The notes under the pieces were generated by a model that was not told where the DNA came from, searched no databases, and saw nothing but the letters and a program-made list of their open reading frames with translations. Position numbers and translations under genes: made by a program. Positions 18,003 through 29,028 of a stretch of 64,000 nucleotides of DNA are shown piece after piece (positions within the stretch are counted from its first letter, which is position 1; every line of letters starts with the position of its first letter). This DNA is from Mycolicibacterium vinylchloridicum. GTDB lineage: Bacteria; Actinomycetota; Actinomycetes; Mycobacteriales; Mycobacteriaceae. The stretch lies in NCBI RefSeq assembly GCF_013404075.1, contig NZ_JACBJQ010000026.1, positions 25,616-89,615 on the forward strand, in the 5' to 3' direction.

Positions 18003-19061
18003 GTGCCCCCGTTTGACGCGCTGTTGCTGCTCTCGTTCGGTGGCCCGGAGGGCCCCGAACAGGTGATGCCGTTCCTGGAGAACGTCACTCGGGGCCGGGG
18101 GATACCGCCCGAGCGGCTGGCCGCCGTCGCCGAGCACTACCTGCATTTCGGCGGGGTATCTCCGATCAACGGCATCAACCGCGCCCTGATCGACGAGATA
18201 CGCGCCGAACTCGCCGAGCGTGGCGACGAACTGCCGGTGTACTTCGGCAACCGCAACTGGCATCCCTTCGTCGAAGACACCGTTGCGGCAATGACGTCCG
18301 ACGGCGTGCGGCGTGCGGCGGTGTTCACCACCTCGGCGTGGGGCGGCTATTCGGGCTGCGCCCAGTATCAGGAGGACATCGTCCGCGCCCGCGCCGCCGT
18401 GGGCGCCGGGGCCCCGGATCTGGTGAAGCTGCGGCAGTTCTTCGACCATCCGCTGCTGGTGGAGATGTTCACCGATGCCATCGCCGAGGCTGTCGCGACA
18501 CTGCCGCAATCTCTGCGCGCCGATGCCCGATTGGTGTTCACCGCCCATTCGATCCCGCTGCGCGCCGCGAACCGGTGCGGGCCGGATCTGTATGCCCGCC
18601 AAGTCCGTTACGCTGCCGGGCTGGTGGCCACCGCGGCCGGTTACGCCGACTATGACGTGGTGTGGCAGTCCCGCTCGGGACCGCCACAGGTGCCGTGGCT
18701 GGAACCCGATGTCGCCGATCATCTCTCGGTGCTGGGCGCATCCGGCGTCAAGGCGGTTGTGGTGTGCCCGGTCGGATTCGTCGCCGACCACATCGAGGTG
18801 GTGTGGGACCTGGACAACGAACTTGCCCAGCAGGCCGGTGAACTCGGGATCGCGCTGGCCAGGGCTTCGACTCCCAATGCGCAACGTCGCTTCGCTCAGC
18901 TGGTACTCGATCTCGTCGACGAGGTACGCGACGGTCGCGAGCCGGTGAGAGTGGTTGGCGCCGAGCCGGTTCCGGGCTACGGTGCCAGCGTCGACGGCCG
19001 GTTCTGCACACCCGGCTGTGAGCCGGAACTCAGTGCCAGGCCGAGTGCAGGATCGCGGTGA
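18003..19061 (+). CDS. hemH: ferrochelatase (coproporphyrin type)
   Basis: A 352-residue ferrochelatase, Rv1485 HemZ/CpfC in M. tuberculosis, inserting iron into the porphyrin in the Gram-positive coproporphyrin route to haem. Typical segments are LLSFGGPEGPEQV at the N-terminus, TAHSIPLR with the conserved histidine, and CPVGFVADHIEVVWDLD with the second active-site region. An internal cysteine (GGYSGCAQY) and the C-terminal FCTPGC pair match the ligand pattern of the [2Fe-2S] cluster found in mycobacterial ferrochelatases. It starts with GTG at 18003, 1 nt after inhA. Its 3' end overlaps the convergent next gene by 32 bp. Confidence 0.95.
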   Translation: MPPFDALLLLSFGGPEGPEQVMPFLENVTRGRGIPPERLAAVAEHYLHFGGVSPINGINRALIDEIRAELAERGDELPVYFGNRNWHPFVEDTVAAMTSDGVRRAAVFTTSAWGGYSGCAQYQEDIVRARAAVGAGAPDLVKLRQFFDHPLLVEMFTDAIAEAVATLPQSLRADARLVFTAHSIPLRAANRCGPDLYARQVRYAAGLVATAAGYADYDVVWQSRSGPPQVPWLEPDVADHLSVLGASGVKAVVVCPVGFVADHIEVVWDLDNELAQQAGELGIALARASTPNAQRRFAQLVLDLVDEVRDGREPVRVVGAEPVPGYGASVDGRFCTPGCEPELSARPSAGSR

Positions 19062-19890
19062 CCGCGGCGATGCGCGCCGAGCGCACGATCGATGCCAGCG
19101 GCCGCAGTGCGTCGTTGGCGATCTGAGCTTCCGACGCGCTCTGGGTGCCGATCGGCATCAGTCCCGAGCTGACCGAGATGATCGCGTCGACGTGTGCGGC
19201 GTTCTCCAATACGCGAAGTGCGCGCGCCGGAGCATGATCGGGGGCGCGGTGGTGTCTGCCGGATTCCAGCACCTGCTCGACGAGCCCGCGCGGGTCGTCG
19301 ACACCCCCCGCGGCGCCGAGCTGCAGAGCGCCAAGGGCATCGGCGGCCGACCGCACGGCCGATCGCAGGTTGTACTCCGCCTCGCCGAGGTCGAGGTGGT
19401 CGACCACCGGGATGGCGGGCAAGGAGTACACCGTCCAGGACAGCGCGCACAGCTCGGGCATCCGGTCGCCGTCCGGCAACTCGTCATCGGTGTCGTCGTA
19501 CTCGAAATCGGGGACCAGGCCGATGGTGTCGCCGGCTGGGCTGGTCACGATGATCGCCTCGCCGGACGCCAGTGCGTCGCGCTGGAACTGGGTGCCGGCC
19601 GCCAACCCCCGGACGTCGCCGGGAACAGGAAGGACGACGCTGATCGCGGGGGGCCGGGCGTCCATCGAGCGGCCTGCGACGGTCCGCAACGTCTGCAGCA
19701 ACGACACCGCACCGGCGTCGTCGACGTCCGGCCAGGGCAGTCCGGTATGGCCGGCCGCGACCGAATCGTAGGCGGTCACCGAATGCGTTGGTGCCCAAGC
19801 TGATAACGCGTCGAGGACGTCGTCGGGCGCAGCCTGGCCCGCGAGCCAGGCGTTGGCCCACACGGATAGCGAAACACTCGGGCACCACAT
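19030..19890 (-). CDS. conserved hypothetical protein (Rv1486c-like)
   Basis: A 286-residue protein at the position of Rv1486c, convergent with hemH and overlapping its last 32 bp. I recognise no domain. The N-terminal half contains WANAWLAGQAAPDDVLDALSAW and GLPWPDVDDAGAVSLLQTLR. The central part has DTIGLVPDFEYDDTDDELPDGD, an acidic loop. No signal peptide or clear membrane segment is visible; the C-terminal helix ALRPLASIVRSARIAAVTAI is amphipathic. It is conserved in position across mycobacteria. A TACACT -10 box lies 9 nt upstream of the ATG at 19890. Confidence 0.85.
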   Translation of the reverse strand: MWCPSVSLSVWANAWLAGQAAPDDVLDALSAWAPTHSVTAYDSVAAGHTGLPWPDVDDAGAVSLLQTLRTVAGRSMDARPPAISVVLPVPGDVRGLAAGTQFQRDALASGEAIIVTSPAGDTIGLVPDFEYDDTDDELPDGDRMPELCALSWTVYSLPAIPVVDHLDLGEAEYNLRSAVRSAADALGALQLGAAGGVDDPRGLVEQVLESGRHHRAPDHAPARALRVLENAAHVDAIISVSSGLMPIGTQSASEAQIANDALRPLASIVRSARIAAVTAILHSAWH

Positions 19891-19899
19891 GATGCTCGC

Positions 19900-19905
19900 A
19901 GTGTA
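19900..19905 (-). promoter_or_regulatory. -10 box TACACT for the Rv1486c-like gene
   Basis: On the minus strand TACACT ends 9 nt before the ATG at 19890, consistent with a leaderless or near-leaderless transcript. Confidence 0.35.
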
Positions 19906-19956
19906 GTGGGTGGACCTTGAACCGGCTTTCTGCCAACCTGTCGTGCCCGGCCGCGA

Positions 19957-19962
19957 TATCCT
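19957..19962 (+). promoter_or_regulatory. -10 box TATCCT, leaderless NfeD start
   Basis: TATCCT (TANNNT) ends 6 nt before the ATG at 19969, so transcription probably begins at the start codon. Confidence 0.5.
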
Positions 19963-19968
19963 GACCTC

Positions 19969-20403
19969 ATGCCCGCGGCACTGATCTGGCTCGTGTTTGC
20001 CCTAGGTCTTGCCGGTGCCGAGGCCCTCACGGGCGACATGTTCCTGCTGATGCTGGCCGGCGGCGCGCTGGCCGCCGGTGGTTCGAGCTGGCTCCTGGAC
20101 TGGCCGGTGTGGGCCGACGGCGCGGTGTTCCTGGTGGTTTCGGTGCTGCTTCTGCTGCTGGTCCGCCCCGCGCTGCGCCGGAAACTCACCGCGGGCAAGG
20201 GGCTGCCAGAACCGGTCAAGGCGCTGGAAGGCAAGAGCGCGCTGGTGCTCGACCGGGTGGCGCAGCATGAAGGCCAGGTGAAACTGGACGGTGAAGTCTG
20301 GACGGCCCGCCCCTACAACGACAACGATGTCTACGAGCCGGGCGACCACGTCACCGTCATGCACATCGACGGTGCCACCGCGGTCGTCTGGAAGAACGGG
20401 TAA
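19969..20403 (+). CDS. NfeD-family membrane protein (Rv1487-like)
   Basis: A 144-residue NfeD-like protein. The N-terminal ~70 residues form three or four hydrophobic segments (LIWLVFALGLAGAEAL, FLLMLAGGALAAGGSSWLL, GAVFLVVSVLLLLLV). The C-terminal ~60 residues are an OB-fold domain (ALEGKSALVLDRV, then VTVMHIDGATAVVWKNG). NfeD proteins pair with SPFH/stomatin proteins in membrane microdomains, and the SPFH gene follows after 12 bp with GGAGA upstream of its start. The predicted job is support of flotillin/stomatin-like assemblies, with no direct evidence for its effect in mycobacteria. Confidence 0.92.
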   Translation: MPAALIWLVFALGLAGAEALTGDMFLLMLAGGALAAGGSSWLLDWPVWADGAVFLVVSVLLLLLVRPALRRKLTAGKGLPEPVKALEGKSALVLDRVAQHEGQVKLDGEVWTARPYNDNDVYEPGDHVTVMHIDGATAVVWKNG

Positions 20404-20415
20404 GGAGAACCCTTC

Positions 20416-21624
20416 ATGGACGGTGCCATAGCCGGTCTGGTCTTGCTCGCGGTGCTGGTGATCTTCGCCATCATCGTCGTCGCCAAGTCCATCGCGCTGA
20501 TCCCGCAGGCCGAGGCCGCCGTGATCGAGCGGCTCGGACGCTATAGCAAGACCGTGTCGGGTCAGCTCACGCTGCTGGTTCCGTTCGTGGACAAGGTCCG
20601 CGCGCGGGTGGACCTGCGCGAGCGGGTGGTGTCGTTCCCGCCGCAACCGGTGATCACCGAGGACAACCTGACCGTCAACATCGACACGGTGGTGTACTTC
20701 CAGGTCACCAACCCGCAGGCGGCGGTCTACCAGATCAGCAACTACATCGTCGGTGTGGAGCAGCTGACCACCACCACGCTGCGCAACGTCGTCGGCGGCA
20801 TGACCCTCGAGCAGACGCTGACCAGCCGCGACCAGATCAACGGGCAGCTGCGCGGCGTTCTCGACGAGGCCACCGGGCGCTGGGGTCTGCGGGTTGCCCG
20901 CGTGGAGCTGCGCAGCATCGACCCGCCGCCGTCCATTCAGGATTCGATGGAGAAGCAGATGCGCGCCGACCGCGAGAAGCGCGCCATGATCCTCACCGCA
21001 GAGGGCAGCCGGGAGGCCTCGATCAAGCAGGCCGAAGGCCAGAAACAGGCCCAGATCCTGGCCGCCGAGGGCGCCAAACAGGCCGCGATCCTGGCCGCCG
21101 AGGCTGACCGGCAGTCCCGGATACTGCGCGCTCAGGGCGAGCGGGCCGCGTCCTACCTGCAGGCGCAGGGCCAGGCCAAGGCCATCGAGAAGACGTTCGC
21201 CGCCATCAAGGCGGGCCGGCCGACCCCGGAGATGCTGGCCTACCAATACCTGCAGACGCTGCCTCAGATGGCCAAGGGCGAGGCCAACAAGGTGTGGCTG
21301 GTGCCCAGCGACTTCGGTTCGGCGCTGCAGGGATTCACCAAGATGCTCGGCGCGCCCGGCGAGGACGGGGTGTTCCGCTACACGCCGTCCCCGGTCGAGC
21401 CCGACCTGCCCAGGGCCGAGGACGACTCCGACGAGGTCGCCGATTGGTTCGACACCAAGACCGACCCCGCGATCGCGCAGGCGGTGGCCAAGGCCGAGGC
21501 CGAGGCGCGCAATACGGTGCCCGCGGTAGGCGCGGCCCCGGTGCCCTCGTATCCGCCGCTGTCCGAGCAGCAGGCTCCACCGGCCGACCCGCAGTACGCT
21601 CCGCGGCACGGCAACGAGCAGTAG
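20416..21624 (+). CDS. SPFH/band 7 stomatin-like protein (Rv1488-like)
   Basis: A 402-residue SPFH-domain protein. Residues ~5-27 form an N-terminal membrane anchor (AGLVLLAVLVIFAIIVVAKSI). The band 7 domain runs from ~30 to 190 (ALIPQAEAAVIERLGRYSKTV, VEQLTTTTLRNVVGGMTLEQT). An alanine/glutamine-rich coiled coil (QILAAEGAKQAAILAAEAD) spans ~190-270, and a proline/acidic tail follows. These proteins oligomerise on the inner face of the membrane and organise microdomains or control proteases. It is cotranscribed with the NfeD gene 12 bp upstream. The tail from residue ~310 is low complexity and is slightly longer than I recall for Rv1488. Confidence 0.93.
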   Translation: MDGAIAGLVLLAVLVIFAIIVVAKSIALIPQAEAAVIERLGRYSKTVSGQLTLLVPFVDKVRARVDLRERVVSFPPQPVITEDNLTVNIDTVVYFQVTNPQAAVYQISNYIVGVEQLTTTTLRNVVGGMTLEQTLTSRDQINGQLRGVLDEATGRWGLRVARVELRSIDPPPSIQDSMEKQMRADREKRAMILTAEGSREASIKQAEGQKQAQILAAEGAKQAAILAAEADRQSRILRAQGERAASYLQAQGQAKAIEKTFAAIKAGRPTPEMLAYQYLQTLPQMAKGEANKVWLVPSDFGSALQGFTKMLGAPGEDGVFRYTPSPVEPDLPRAEDDSDEVADWFDTKTDPAIAQAVAKAEAEARNTVPAVGAAPVPSYPPLSEQQAPPADPQYAPRHGNEQ

Positions 21625-21628
21625 TGAC

Positions 21629-22351
21629 CTATCCGCTCTTGGTCGCGACGCCGTCGCCGGCTCGGCGGTGAGTCCGCACCTCGTGGGCCAGCCCGGCGAT
21701 GCCGACTGCCGCGGTACACGCCGACACCAGCACCAGTAGCGGGCTGATATTGCCGGTCAGCGCATCTCCGAGGAACACCACGGCGGTGGTGCCGGGAATC
21801 AGCCCGGCCAGCGTCGCCCACAGGTACGGCAGCACCCGCACCGCCGAGGCCCCCACGGCGTAGTTGAGCACCGAGAACGGGACGGCGGGGATCATCCGCA
21901 GCGAGAACACCGCGGGCCAGCCGCGGGCGCTCAAGCGCGCGTCCACCGACGCAAGAGCGGGATGGCTCACCAGCTTGCTGAGCTGCCAGCCCAGCGCCCG
22001 CACCAACAGCAACGCGATGAGCGCGCTCACGGTGCTGGCGACCACGGCGATCACCACACCCAGGCCGGGGCCGAACAACAGCCCCGCCGCCAGGGTGAAG
22101 GCGGTGCGCGGAAACGGGAAAACGGTGACGAGGATGTGCGCGCCGAGGAAGGCCAGGGGGAACCACGCCCCGAGCGATGTCGCCCAGTCCCGCAGCTGCA
22201 CGGCCGTCGGCAGCGGCACCAGCAGCACGATTGCGACGAGAATCACACCGGCGACAGCGGTTCCGACGATGCGTGTCCGGGATACCTGGCGTGCCGTGGC
22301 GACCACCGCTGAGCTGACGCTGCGCAGCGTGTTGCGGGTCTTCGACGTCAC
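21629..22351 (-). CDS. DedA/VTT (TVP38/TMEM64)-family membrane protein
   Basis: A 240-residue polytopic membrane protein with the VTT domain (formerly SNARE-associated). Hydrophobic segments are visible at the N-terminus (IVGTAVAGVILVAIVLLVPL) and in the conserved core (PLAFLGAHILVTVFPFPRTAF, GPGLGVVIAVVASTVSALIALL). A glycine/arginine re-entrant region follows (MIPAVPFSVLNYAVGA), and helices at the C-terminus. Such proteins act as lipid scramblases or transporters in other organisms. It corresponds to Rv1491c. I choose GTG 22351 over TTG 22360 because TAATCT lies 8 nt upstream of the GTG and overlaps the TTG. It converges on the SPFH gene with a 4-bp gap. Confidence 0.9.
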   Translation of the reverse strand: MTSKTRNTLRSVSSAVVATARQVSRTRIVGTAVAGVILVAIVLLVPLPTAVQLRDWATSLGAWFPLAFLGAHILVTVFPFPRTAFTLAAGLLFGPGLGVVIAVVASTVSALIALLLVRALGWQLSKLVSHPALASVDARLSARGWPAVFSLRMIPAVPFSVLNYAVGASAVRVLPYLWATLAGLIPGTTAVVFLGDALTGNISPLLVLVSACTAAVGIAGLAHEVRTHRRAGDGVATKSG

Positions 22352-22359
22352 GTTTACCA

Positions 22360-22365
22360 AGATTA
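22360..22365 (-). promoter_or_regulatory. -10 box TAATCT, leaderless GTG at 22351
   Basis: On the minus strand TAATCT ends 8 nt before GTG 22351. This box decides the start, because the alternative TTG at 22360 overlaps it. Confidence 0.4.
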
Positions 22366-22407
22366 CGGGCCTGCCTACTCGGCGGCGTGACGCGTGAGTC
22401 CATCATT

Positions 22408-22413
22408 TAGCCT
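22408..22413 (+). promoter_or_regulatory. -10 box TAGCCT upstream of mutA
   Basis: TAGCCT lies 9 nt before an in-frame ATG at 22423 and 60 nt before the GTG at 22474, which has its own Shine-Dalgarno. Confidence 0.35.
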
Positions 22414-22473
22414 GATGGTCTGATGGCGTTCCCGGGGAGGGGCTGCCACGAGCTGCGACAACAGGAGTTGCCG

Positions 22474-24303
22474 GTGTCGGTAGTAGAGGTGGAGGAGGCC
22501 CGCGCCCGCTGGCGCACCGCGGTGGCCGGCGTGCTGGCCAAGAGCAGCCGGAAAGATCCGGCGGATCTGCCCGCGCAACCCGAGTCGCTGCTGGACTCGC
22601 CCACCTACGAGGGCTTTCCGATCCGGCCGCTCTACACCACGCTCGATGCCCGGCCCGAACCGCCGCTGCCCGGCACCTGGCCGTTTGTCCGTGGTGCCGA
22701 CGCACGTCGCGACGTCGTTGCCGGCTGGAAGGTCGCCGAGATCTTCGGCGCCGGCGGCTCCGTTGCCGATGGCAATGCCGCGGTGCTCGCCGCCCTCGGC
22801 GACGGGGTGAGCGCGCTGGTGCTGCGCGTCGGCGACACCGGCGTTGACCCTGCCGATCTGGACCGGCTGTTGGAAGGCGTCTATCTGGAGCTCGCGCCGG
22901 TGGTCCTCGACGCGGGGGCGCAGTTCGTCCCCGCCGCGGACGCGGTGCTCGCCCTGGTGGCGGGTGCCGACGATGCCCAGCGCGCGGGACTGTCGATCGA
23001 TCTGGGCGCCGATCCGTTCACTGCGCCGCTGAGCGGCTTTGACGCTCCCTCCGTCGAGGACGTGACCCGGGTCGCCGGGAATCTGGCCGGCTCAGCAGGG
23101 GTGCGCGCCATCACCGTCGACGGTCCGGCATTCCACAACCGCGGCGCCAACGCGGCGTGGGAACTCGCCGGTGCGCTGGGTGCCGCCGTCGAGTACGTGC
23201 GGGCGCTGGTGGACGCGGGCATCGACGTCGCCGATGCGCTGCGCCAGATCAGCTTCCGCCTGGTGGCCGACGACGACCAGTTCATGACGATCGCCAAATT
23301 CCGGGTGGCCCGCCAACTCTGGGCCCGGGTCGCCGACGTACTCGGCCAGCCCGATAGCGGGGCGGCGATCGTGCACGCGGTCACGTCACTGCCGATGATG
23401 ACCCAGCGCGATCCGTGGGTGAACATGCTGCGCACTACACTGGCCGCATTCGGCGCCGGCGTGGGGGGAGCGGACACGGTGGCGGTGCTGCCGTTCGACG
23501 TGGCGATCCCGAGCGGATTCCCCGGCATCAGTGCCGGTTTCGCCCGGCGAATCGCGCGAAACACCCAGTTGTTGCTGCTCGAAGAGTCGCACATCGGCCG
23601 GGTGCTCGATCCCGCCGGCGGCTCTTGGTATGTCGAGGACCTCACCGAAAAGCTTGCCACGCAAGCCTGGTCGCATTTTCAGGACGTCGAGTCCCGGGGC
23701 GGCTTCGTGGCGGCCCGCGACCACATCGCCGAGCAGATCGAAGCGGTGCGGGCGCGCCGGGCCGACGACATCGCCCACCGCCGCACGGCGATCACGGGTG
23801 TGAACGAGTTCCCGAACCTGTCCGAAGCGCCGCTTCCGCACTTCGATTCGTCGGACACCGTGCGGCGCTACGCAGCCGGTTTCGAGGCGCTGCGCGACCG
23901 GTCCGACGCCTACCTCGAGCGCACCGGTTCACGCCCCTCGGTCCTGCTGCTGCCGCTGGGGCCGCTGGCCGAGAACAACATCCGGGCCACGTTCGCGGCC
24001 AACCTGCTGGCCTCCGGCGGCATCGAAGCGGTCAACCCCGGCACCGTCGACGCCGCCGGGACGGCCAAGGCCGTTGCCGACGCGAACGCGACGGTCGCGG
24101 TGATCTGCGGCACCGATGCCCGCTACGGCACCGATGCCTCCGATGTGGTGGCCGCGGCACGCGCGGCCGGACTCGATCAGATATTGCTCGCCGGCCCGGA
24201 GAAAGCCGTCGACGGCGCCGCTTCCAGACCCGACGGCTACTTGACCGCGAAAATCGATGCGGTCGAAGCGCTTTCGTCCCTGCTCACCCGATTGGGGGCC
24301 TGA
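22474..24303 (+). CDS. mutA: methylmalonyl-CoA mutase small subunit
   Basis: A 609-residue beta subunit of adenosylcobalamin-dependent methylmalonyl-CoA mutase, which interconverts succinyl-CoA and (R)-methylmalonyl-CoA. It shows the TIM-barrel segments shared with MutB (SLPMMTQRDPWVNMLRTTLAAFGAGVGGAD, IARNTQLLLLEESHIGRVLDPAGGSW). It lacks the DxHxxG cobalamin-binding histidine, as expected for the non-catalytic subunit. GTG 22474 has AGGAG about 7 nt upstream and matches the M. tuberculosis N-terminus. A leaderless ATG at 22423 is an alternative that adds 17 residues. mutB starts 1 nt after its stop. Confidence 0.94.
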   Translation: MSVVEVEEARARWRTAVAGVLAKSSRKDPADLPAQPESLLDSPTYEGFPIRPLYTTLDARPEPPLPGTWPFVRGADARRDVVAGWKVAEIFGAGGSVADGNAAVLAALGDGVSALVLRVGDTGVDPADLDRLLEGVYLELAPVVLDAGAQFVPAADAVLALVAGADDAQRAGLSIDLGADPFTAPLSGFDAPSVEDVTRVAGNLAGSAGVRAITVDGPAFHNRGANAAWELAGALGAAVEYVRALVDAGIDVADALRQISFRLVADDDQFMTIAKFRVARQLWARVADVLGQPDSGAAIVHAVTSLPMMTQRDPWVNMLRTTLAAFGAGVGGADTVAVLPFDVAIPSGFPGISAGFARRIARNTQLLLLEESHIGRVLDPAGGSWYVEDLTEKLATQAWSHFQDVESRGGFVAARDHIAEQIEAVRARRADDIAHRRTAITGVNEFPNLSEAPLPHFDSSDTVRRYAAGFEALRDRSDAYLERTGSRPSVLLLPLGPLAENNIRATFAANLLASGGIEAVNPGTVDAAGTAKAVADANATVAVICGTDARYGTDASDVVAAARAAGLDQILLAGPEKAVDGAASRPDGYLTAKIDAVEALSSLLTRLGA

Positions 24304-24304
24304 C

Positions 24305-26556
<2,252 letters not shown>

Positions 26557-26557
<1 letters not shown>

Positions 26558-27540
26558 TGTCAGCCGACGTCGAGGTTCTGGCCGAGGCGATCCGCGCCGG
26601 TGATCGTGCGGCTCTGTCGCGCGCGATCACCCTGGTCGAGTCGACGCGCGCCGATCATCGCGATCAGGCCCAGCGCCTGCTGCTGGAGTTGATGCCCGAC
26701 GCGGGGAAGGCCGTGCATATCGGTATCACCGGGGTGCCCGGGGTGGGGAAGTCGACCACGATCGAGGCGCTCGGCATGTACCTCATCGAGCAGGGCCACC
26801 GGGTCGCGGTGCTGGCCGTCGACCCGTCGTCGACCCGCACCGGCGGCTCGATCCTGGGCGACAAGACCCGGATGGCGAAGCTTGCCGTGCATCCGTGCGC
26901 CTACATCCGCCCGTCGCCGACGTCGGGAACCCTTGGCGGCGTGGCAAAGGCGACCAGGGAGACGATCGTGCTCGCCGAGGCCGCCGGGTTCGACGTGATC
27001 CTGGTGGAAACCGTCGGCGTCGGGCAGTCCGAAGTCACGGTGTCCAACATGGTGGACACCTTCGTTTTCCTCACCCTCGCCCGCACCGGAGATCAGCTTC
27101 AGGGCATCAAGAAAGGGGTGCTGGAGCTCGCCGACATCGTGGTGGTCAACAAGGCCGATGGTGCCCATCTCACCGAAGCCAAGGCGTGCGCACGGGAGCT
27201 GTCAGCGGCGATCAGACTGATCTATCCGCGTGAAACTCTCTGGCGTCCACCAGTTTTGACGATGAGTGCGATAGAGGGCACCGGACTGGCCGAGCTGTGG
27301 GACACAGTGCTACGGCATCGTGACGTGTTGACCAAGGCCGGCGAGTTCGAGGCTCGCCGTCGCACACAACAAGTCGAGTGGACGTGGTCGATGGTGCGCG
27401 ACGCCGTATTGGACCGCGTGCTGAGCCACCCGGGCGTCCGCGCCCAGCGCGCGGAGATCGAACGTCAGGTTCGCGACGGTGAGCTGACCCCCGCGCTGGC
27501 CGCTCAGCGAATCCTGCAGGTGGCCGAACAGTCAACCTGA
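26557..27540 (+). CDS. meaB: methylmalonyl-CoA mutase-associated GTPase MeaB
   Basis: A 327-residue G3E-family GTPase (ArgK/MeaB, Rv1496). The Walker A motif is GVPGVGKS (residues 59-66). Further signatures are DPSSTRTGGSILGDKTRM, VETVGVGQSE and the guanine-specificity motif NKAD. MeaB gates delivery of adenosylcobalamin to the mutase and protects it from inactivation. The older ArgK name, a kinase of periplasmic arginine-binding proteins, is considered wrong for this family. The ATG overlaps the mutB stop by one base (TGATG), so it is coupled to its client. Confidence 0.95.
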
Positions 27541-27600
27541 CGGCCCGCGTGTCAAGTTAACGTTTTGGCAACAATTAGCTGCAGATGTGCTTAGACCCGT

Positions 27601-27606
27601 TAAATT
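27601..27606 (+). promoter_or_regulatory. -10 box TAAATT, leaderless lipL start
   Basis: TAAATT (TANNNT) ends 7 nt before GTG 27614 and supports that start over the upstream GTG at 27587. Confidence 0.45.
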
Positions 27607-27613
27607 CCCATTT

Positions 27614-28882
27614 GTGACTCAGGCGATGCGCGAGCGCGACACTCTGCCCCAAGGGCTGCAGGGTGCCGCCGACCCGAACTTCGCCTGCGCGCTGCGAAGC
27701 TTCGCGGCGATGTTCCCGCATCCGCGCTTCGGCGGCGGTGCGCTGGCGGTCTACCTCGATGGCAAGCCCGTGGTCGACGTCTGGGCCGGCTGGTCGGACC
27801 GCAGGGGACGCCAGCGCTGGTCCGCGGACACCGGTGCCATGGTGTTCTCGGCGACCAAGGGTGTGGCCTCCACGGTGATCCACCGACTCGTGGACCGCGG
27901 CCTGATCGACTACGACGCGCCGGTGGCCGAGTATTGGCCGGAGTTCGGCGCCAATGGCAAGGCGGCGATCACCGTCCGCGACGTGATGCACCACCGCGCG
28001 GGTCTTGCGCATCTGCGCGGCGTGCGCACGCGCGACCTGCTCGATCACCTGGTCATGGAGGAGCGGCTCGCGGCCGCACCGGTCGGCCGGTACTTCGGTA
28101 AGCCCGCGTATCACGCGCTCACCTACGGCTGGCTGCTGTCCGGCCTGGCCCGTTCGGTCACCGGGCTGGGGATGCGAGAGCTGATCCGTACCGAGGTCGC
28201 CGAGCCGCTGAACACCGACGGGATCCACCTGGGCCGGCCGCCGGCTGGTGCGCCGACGCGGGCCGCCAGCATCATCGGGCCCCAGCGCAACATCCCGAAT
28301 CCGATCTTCAACACCATCGCGCCCCGCATCGCGGCGTTCGAGGTGTCCGCGATCTTCGGCTCCATGTACTTCCCCGGCATGCGGTCGACGGTCCAGGGCG
28401 CCATGCCGCTGCTGGACAGCGAGCTGCCGTCGGCCAATGGTGTGGCCACCGCACGCGGTCTGGCCCGTATGTACGGCGCGATCGCCAATGGTGGCGAAAT
28501 CGACGGCCGGCGTTACCTGTCCGCGGAGCTGGTCGCCGGGCTCACTGGTCGGCGCGATCTGACCCGGGACCGCAACCTGGTCATGCCGCTCGGCTTCCAC
28601 CTCGGCTATCACTCGTTGCCGATCCCGGGCCTGTTGCCGGGCTTCGGGCATGTGGGGCTGGGTGGTTCGCTGGGCTGGGCGATTCCGGAGGCGGGATTGT
28701 CGTTCAGTTTCATCCATAACCGGTTGCTGACCCCCTTCGTGGTTGCGGATCAAGCCGGATTCGTCGCCACCGCGGCATTGATCCGGCGGGGCGCCGCGGC
28801 GGCCCGCAAGCACGGTTTCGAGCCCGTGACCGAGTTCGGTGCCCCGTTCGGGCCGCTGCCGGCCGGGGTCGTCGCGGGATAG
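27614..28882 (+). CDS. lipL: LipL-like esterase/beta-lactamase-fold protein
   Basis: A 422-residue serine hydrolase of the beta-lactamase/class C penicillin-binding-protein fold, matching M. tuberculosis LipL (Rv1497). The SxxK nucleophile motif is S79-A-T-K82 in MVFSATKG. Conserved segments include GGALAVYLDGKPVVDVWAGW, TVRDVMHHRAGL and GFGHVGLGGSLGW, the HxG-like third motif. LipL is reported as a cell-wall esterase, but no signal peptide is visible here. GTG 27614 is preferred because TAAATT lies 7 nt upstream; a GTG at 27587 would extend it by 9 residues. It lies between the mut operon and a 981-bp gene-poor gap. Confidence 0.9.
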   Translation: MTQAMRERDTLPQGLQGAADPNFACALRSFAAMFPHPRFGGGALAVYLDGKPVVDVWAGWSDRRGRQRWSADTGAMVFSATKGVASTVIHRLVDRGLIDYDAPVAEYWPEFGANGKAAITVRDVMHHRAGLAHLRGVRTRDLLDHLVMEERLAAAPVGRYFGKPAYHALTYGWLLSGLARSVTGLGMRELIRTEVAEPLNTDGIHLGRPPAGAPTRAASIIGPQRNIPNPIFNTIAPRIAAFEVSAIFGSMYFPGMRSTVQGAMPLLDSELPSANGVATARGLARMYGAIANGGEIDGRRYLSAELVAGLTGRRDLTRDRNLVMPLGFHLGYHSLPIPGLLPGFGHVGLGGSLGWAIPEAGLSFSFIHNRLLTPFVVADQAGFVATAALIRRGAAAARKHGFEPVTEFGAPFGPLPAGVVAG

Positions 28883-29012
28883 CTGGCTCACCCCGCCGCT
28901 GGGCGTGTTGCCTGTTCGCGGTGCCCCGGGCAGCCACGGCTGACCTCGCCATATGCGATGACGACGACCTCCAGCAAACTTTCACAGCGGGTTCACAAGG
29001 CGTCGCTAAAGG

Positions 29013-29028
29013 GGTGATAAATGTCACC
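29013..29028. promoter_or_regulatory. CRP-like binding site
   Basis: GGTGA-TAAATG-TCACC is a perfect 5-bp inverted repeat with a 6-bp centre, containing the GTG-N8-CAC core and GTGA-N6-TCAC arms of CRP/FNR-family sites. It lies 130 bp after lipL and about 835 bp before the PKS start. Confidence 0.4.
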
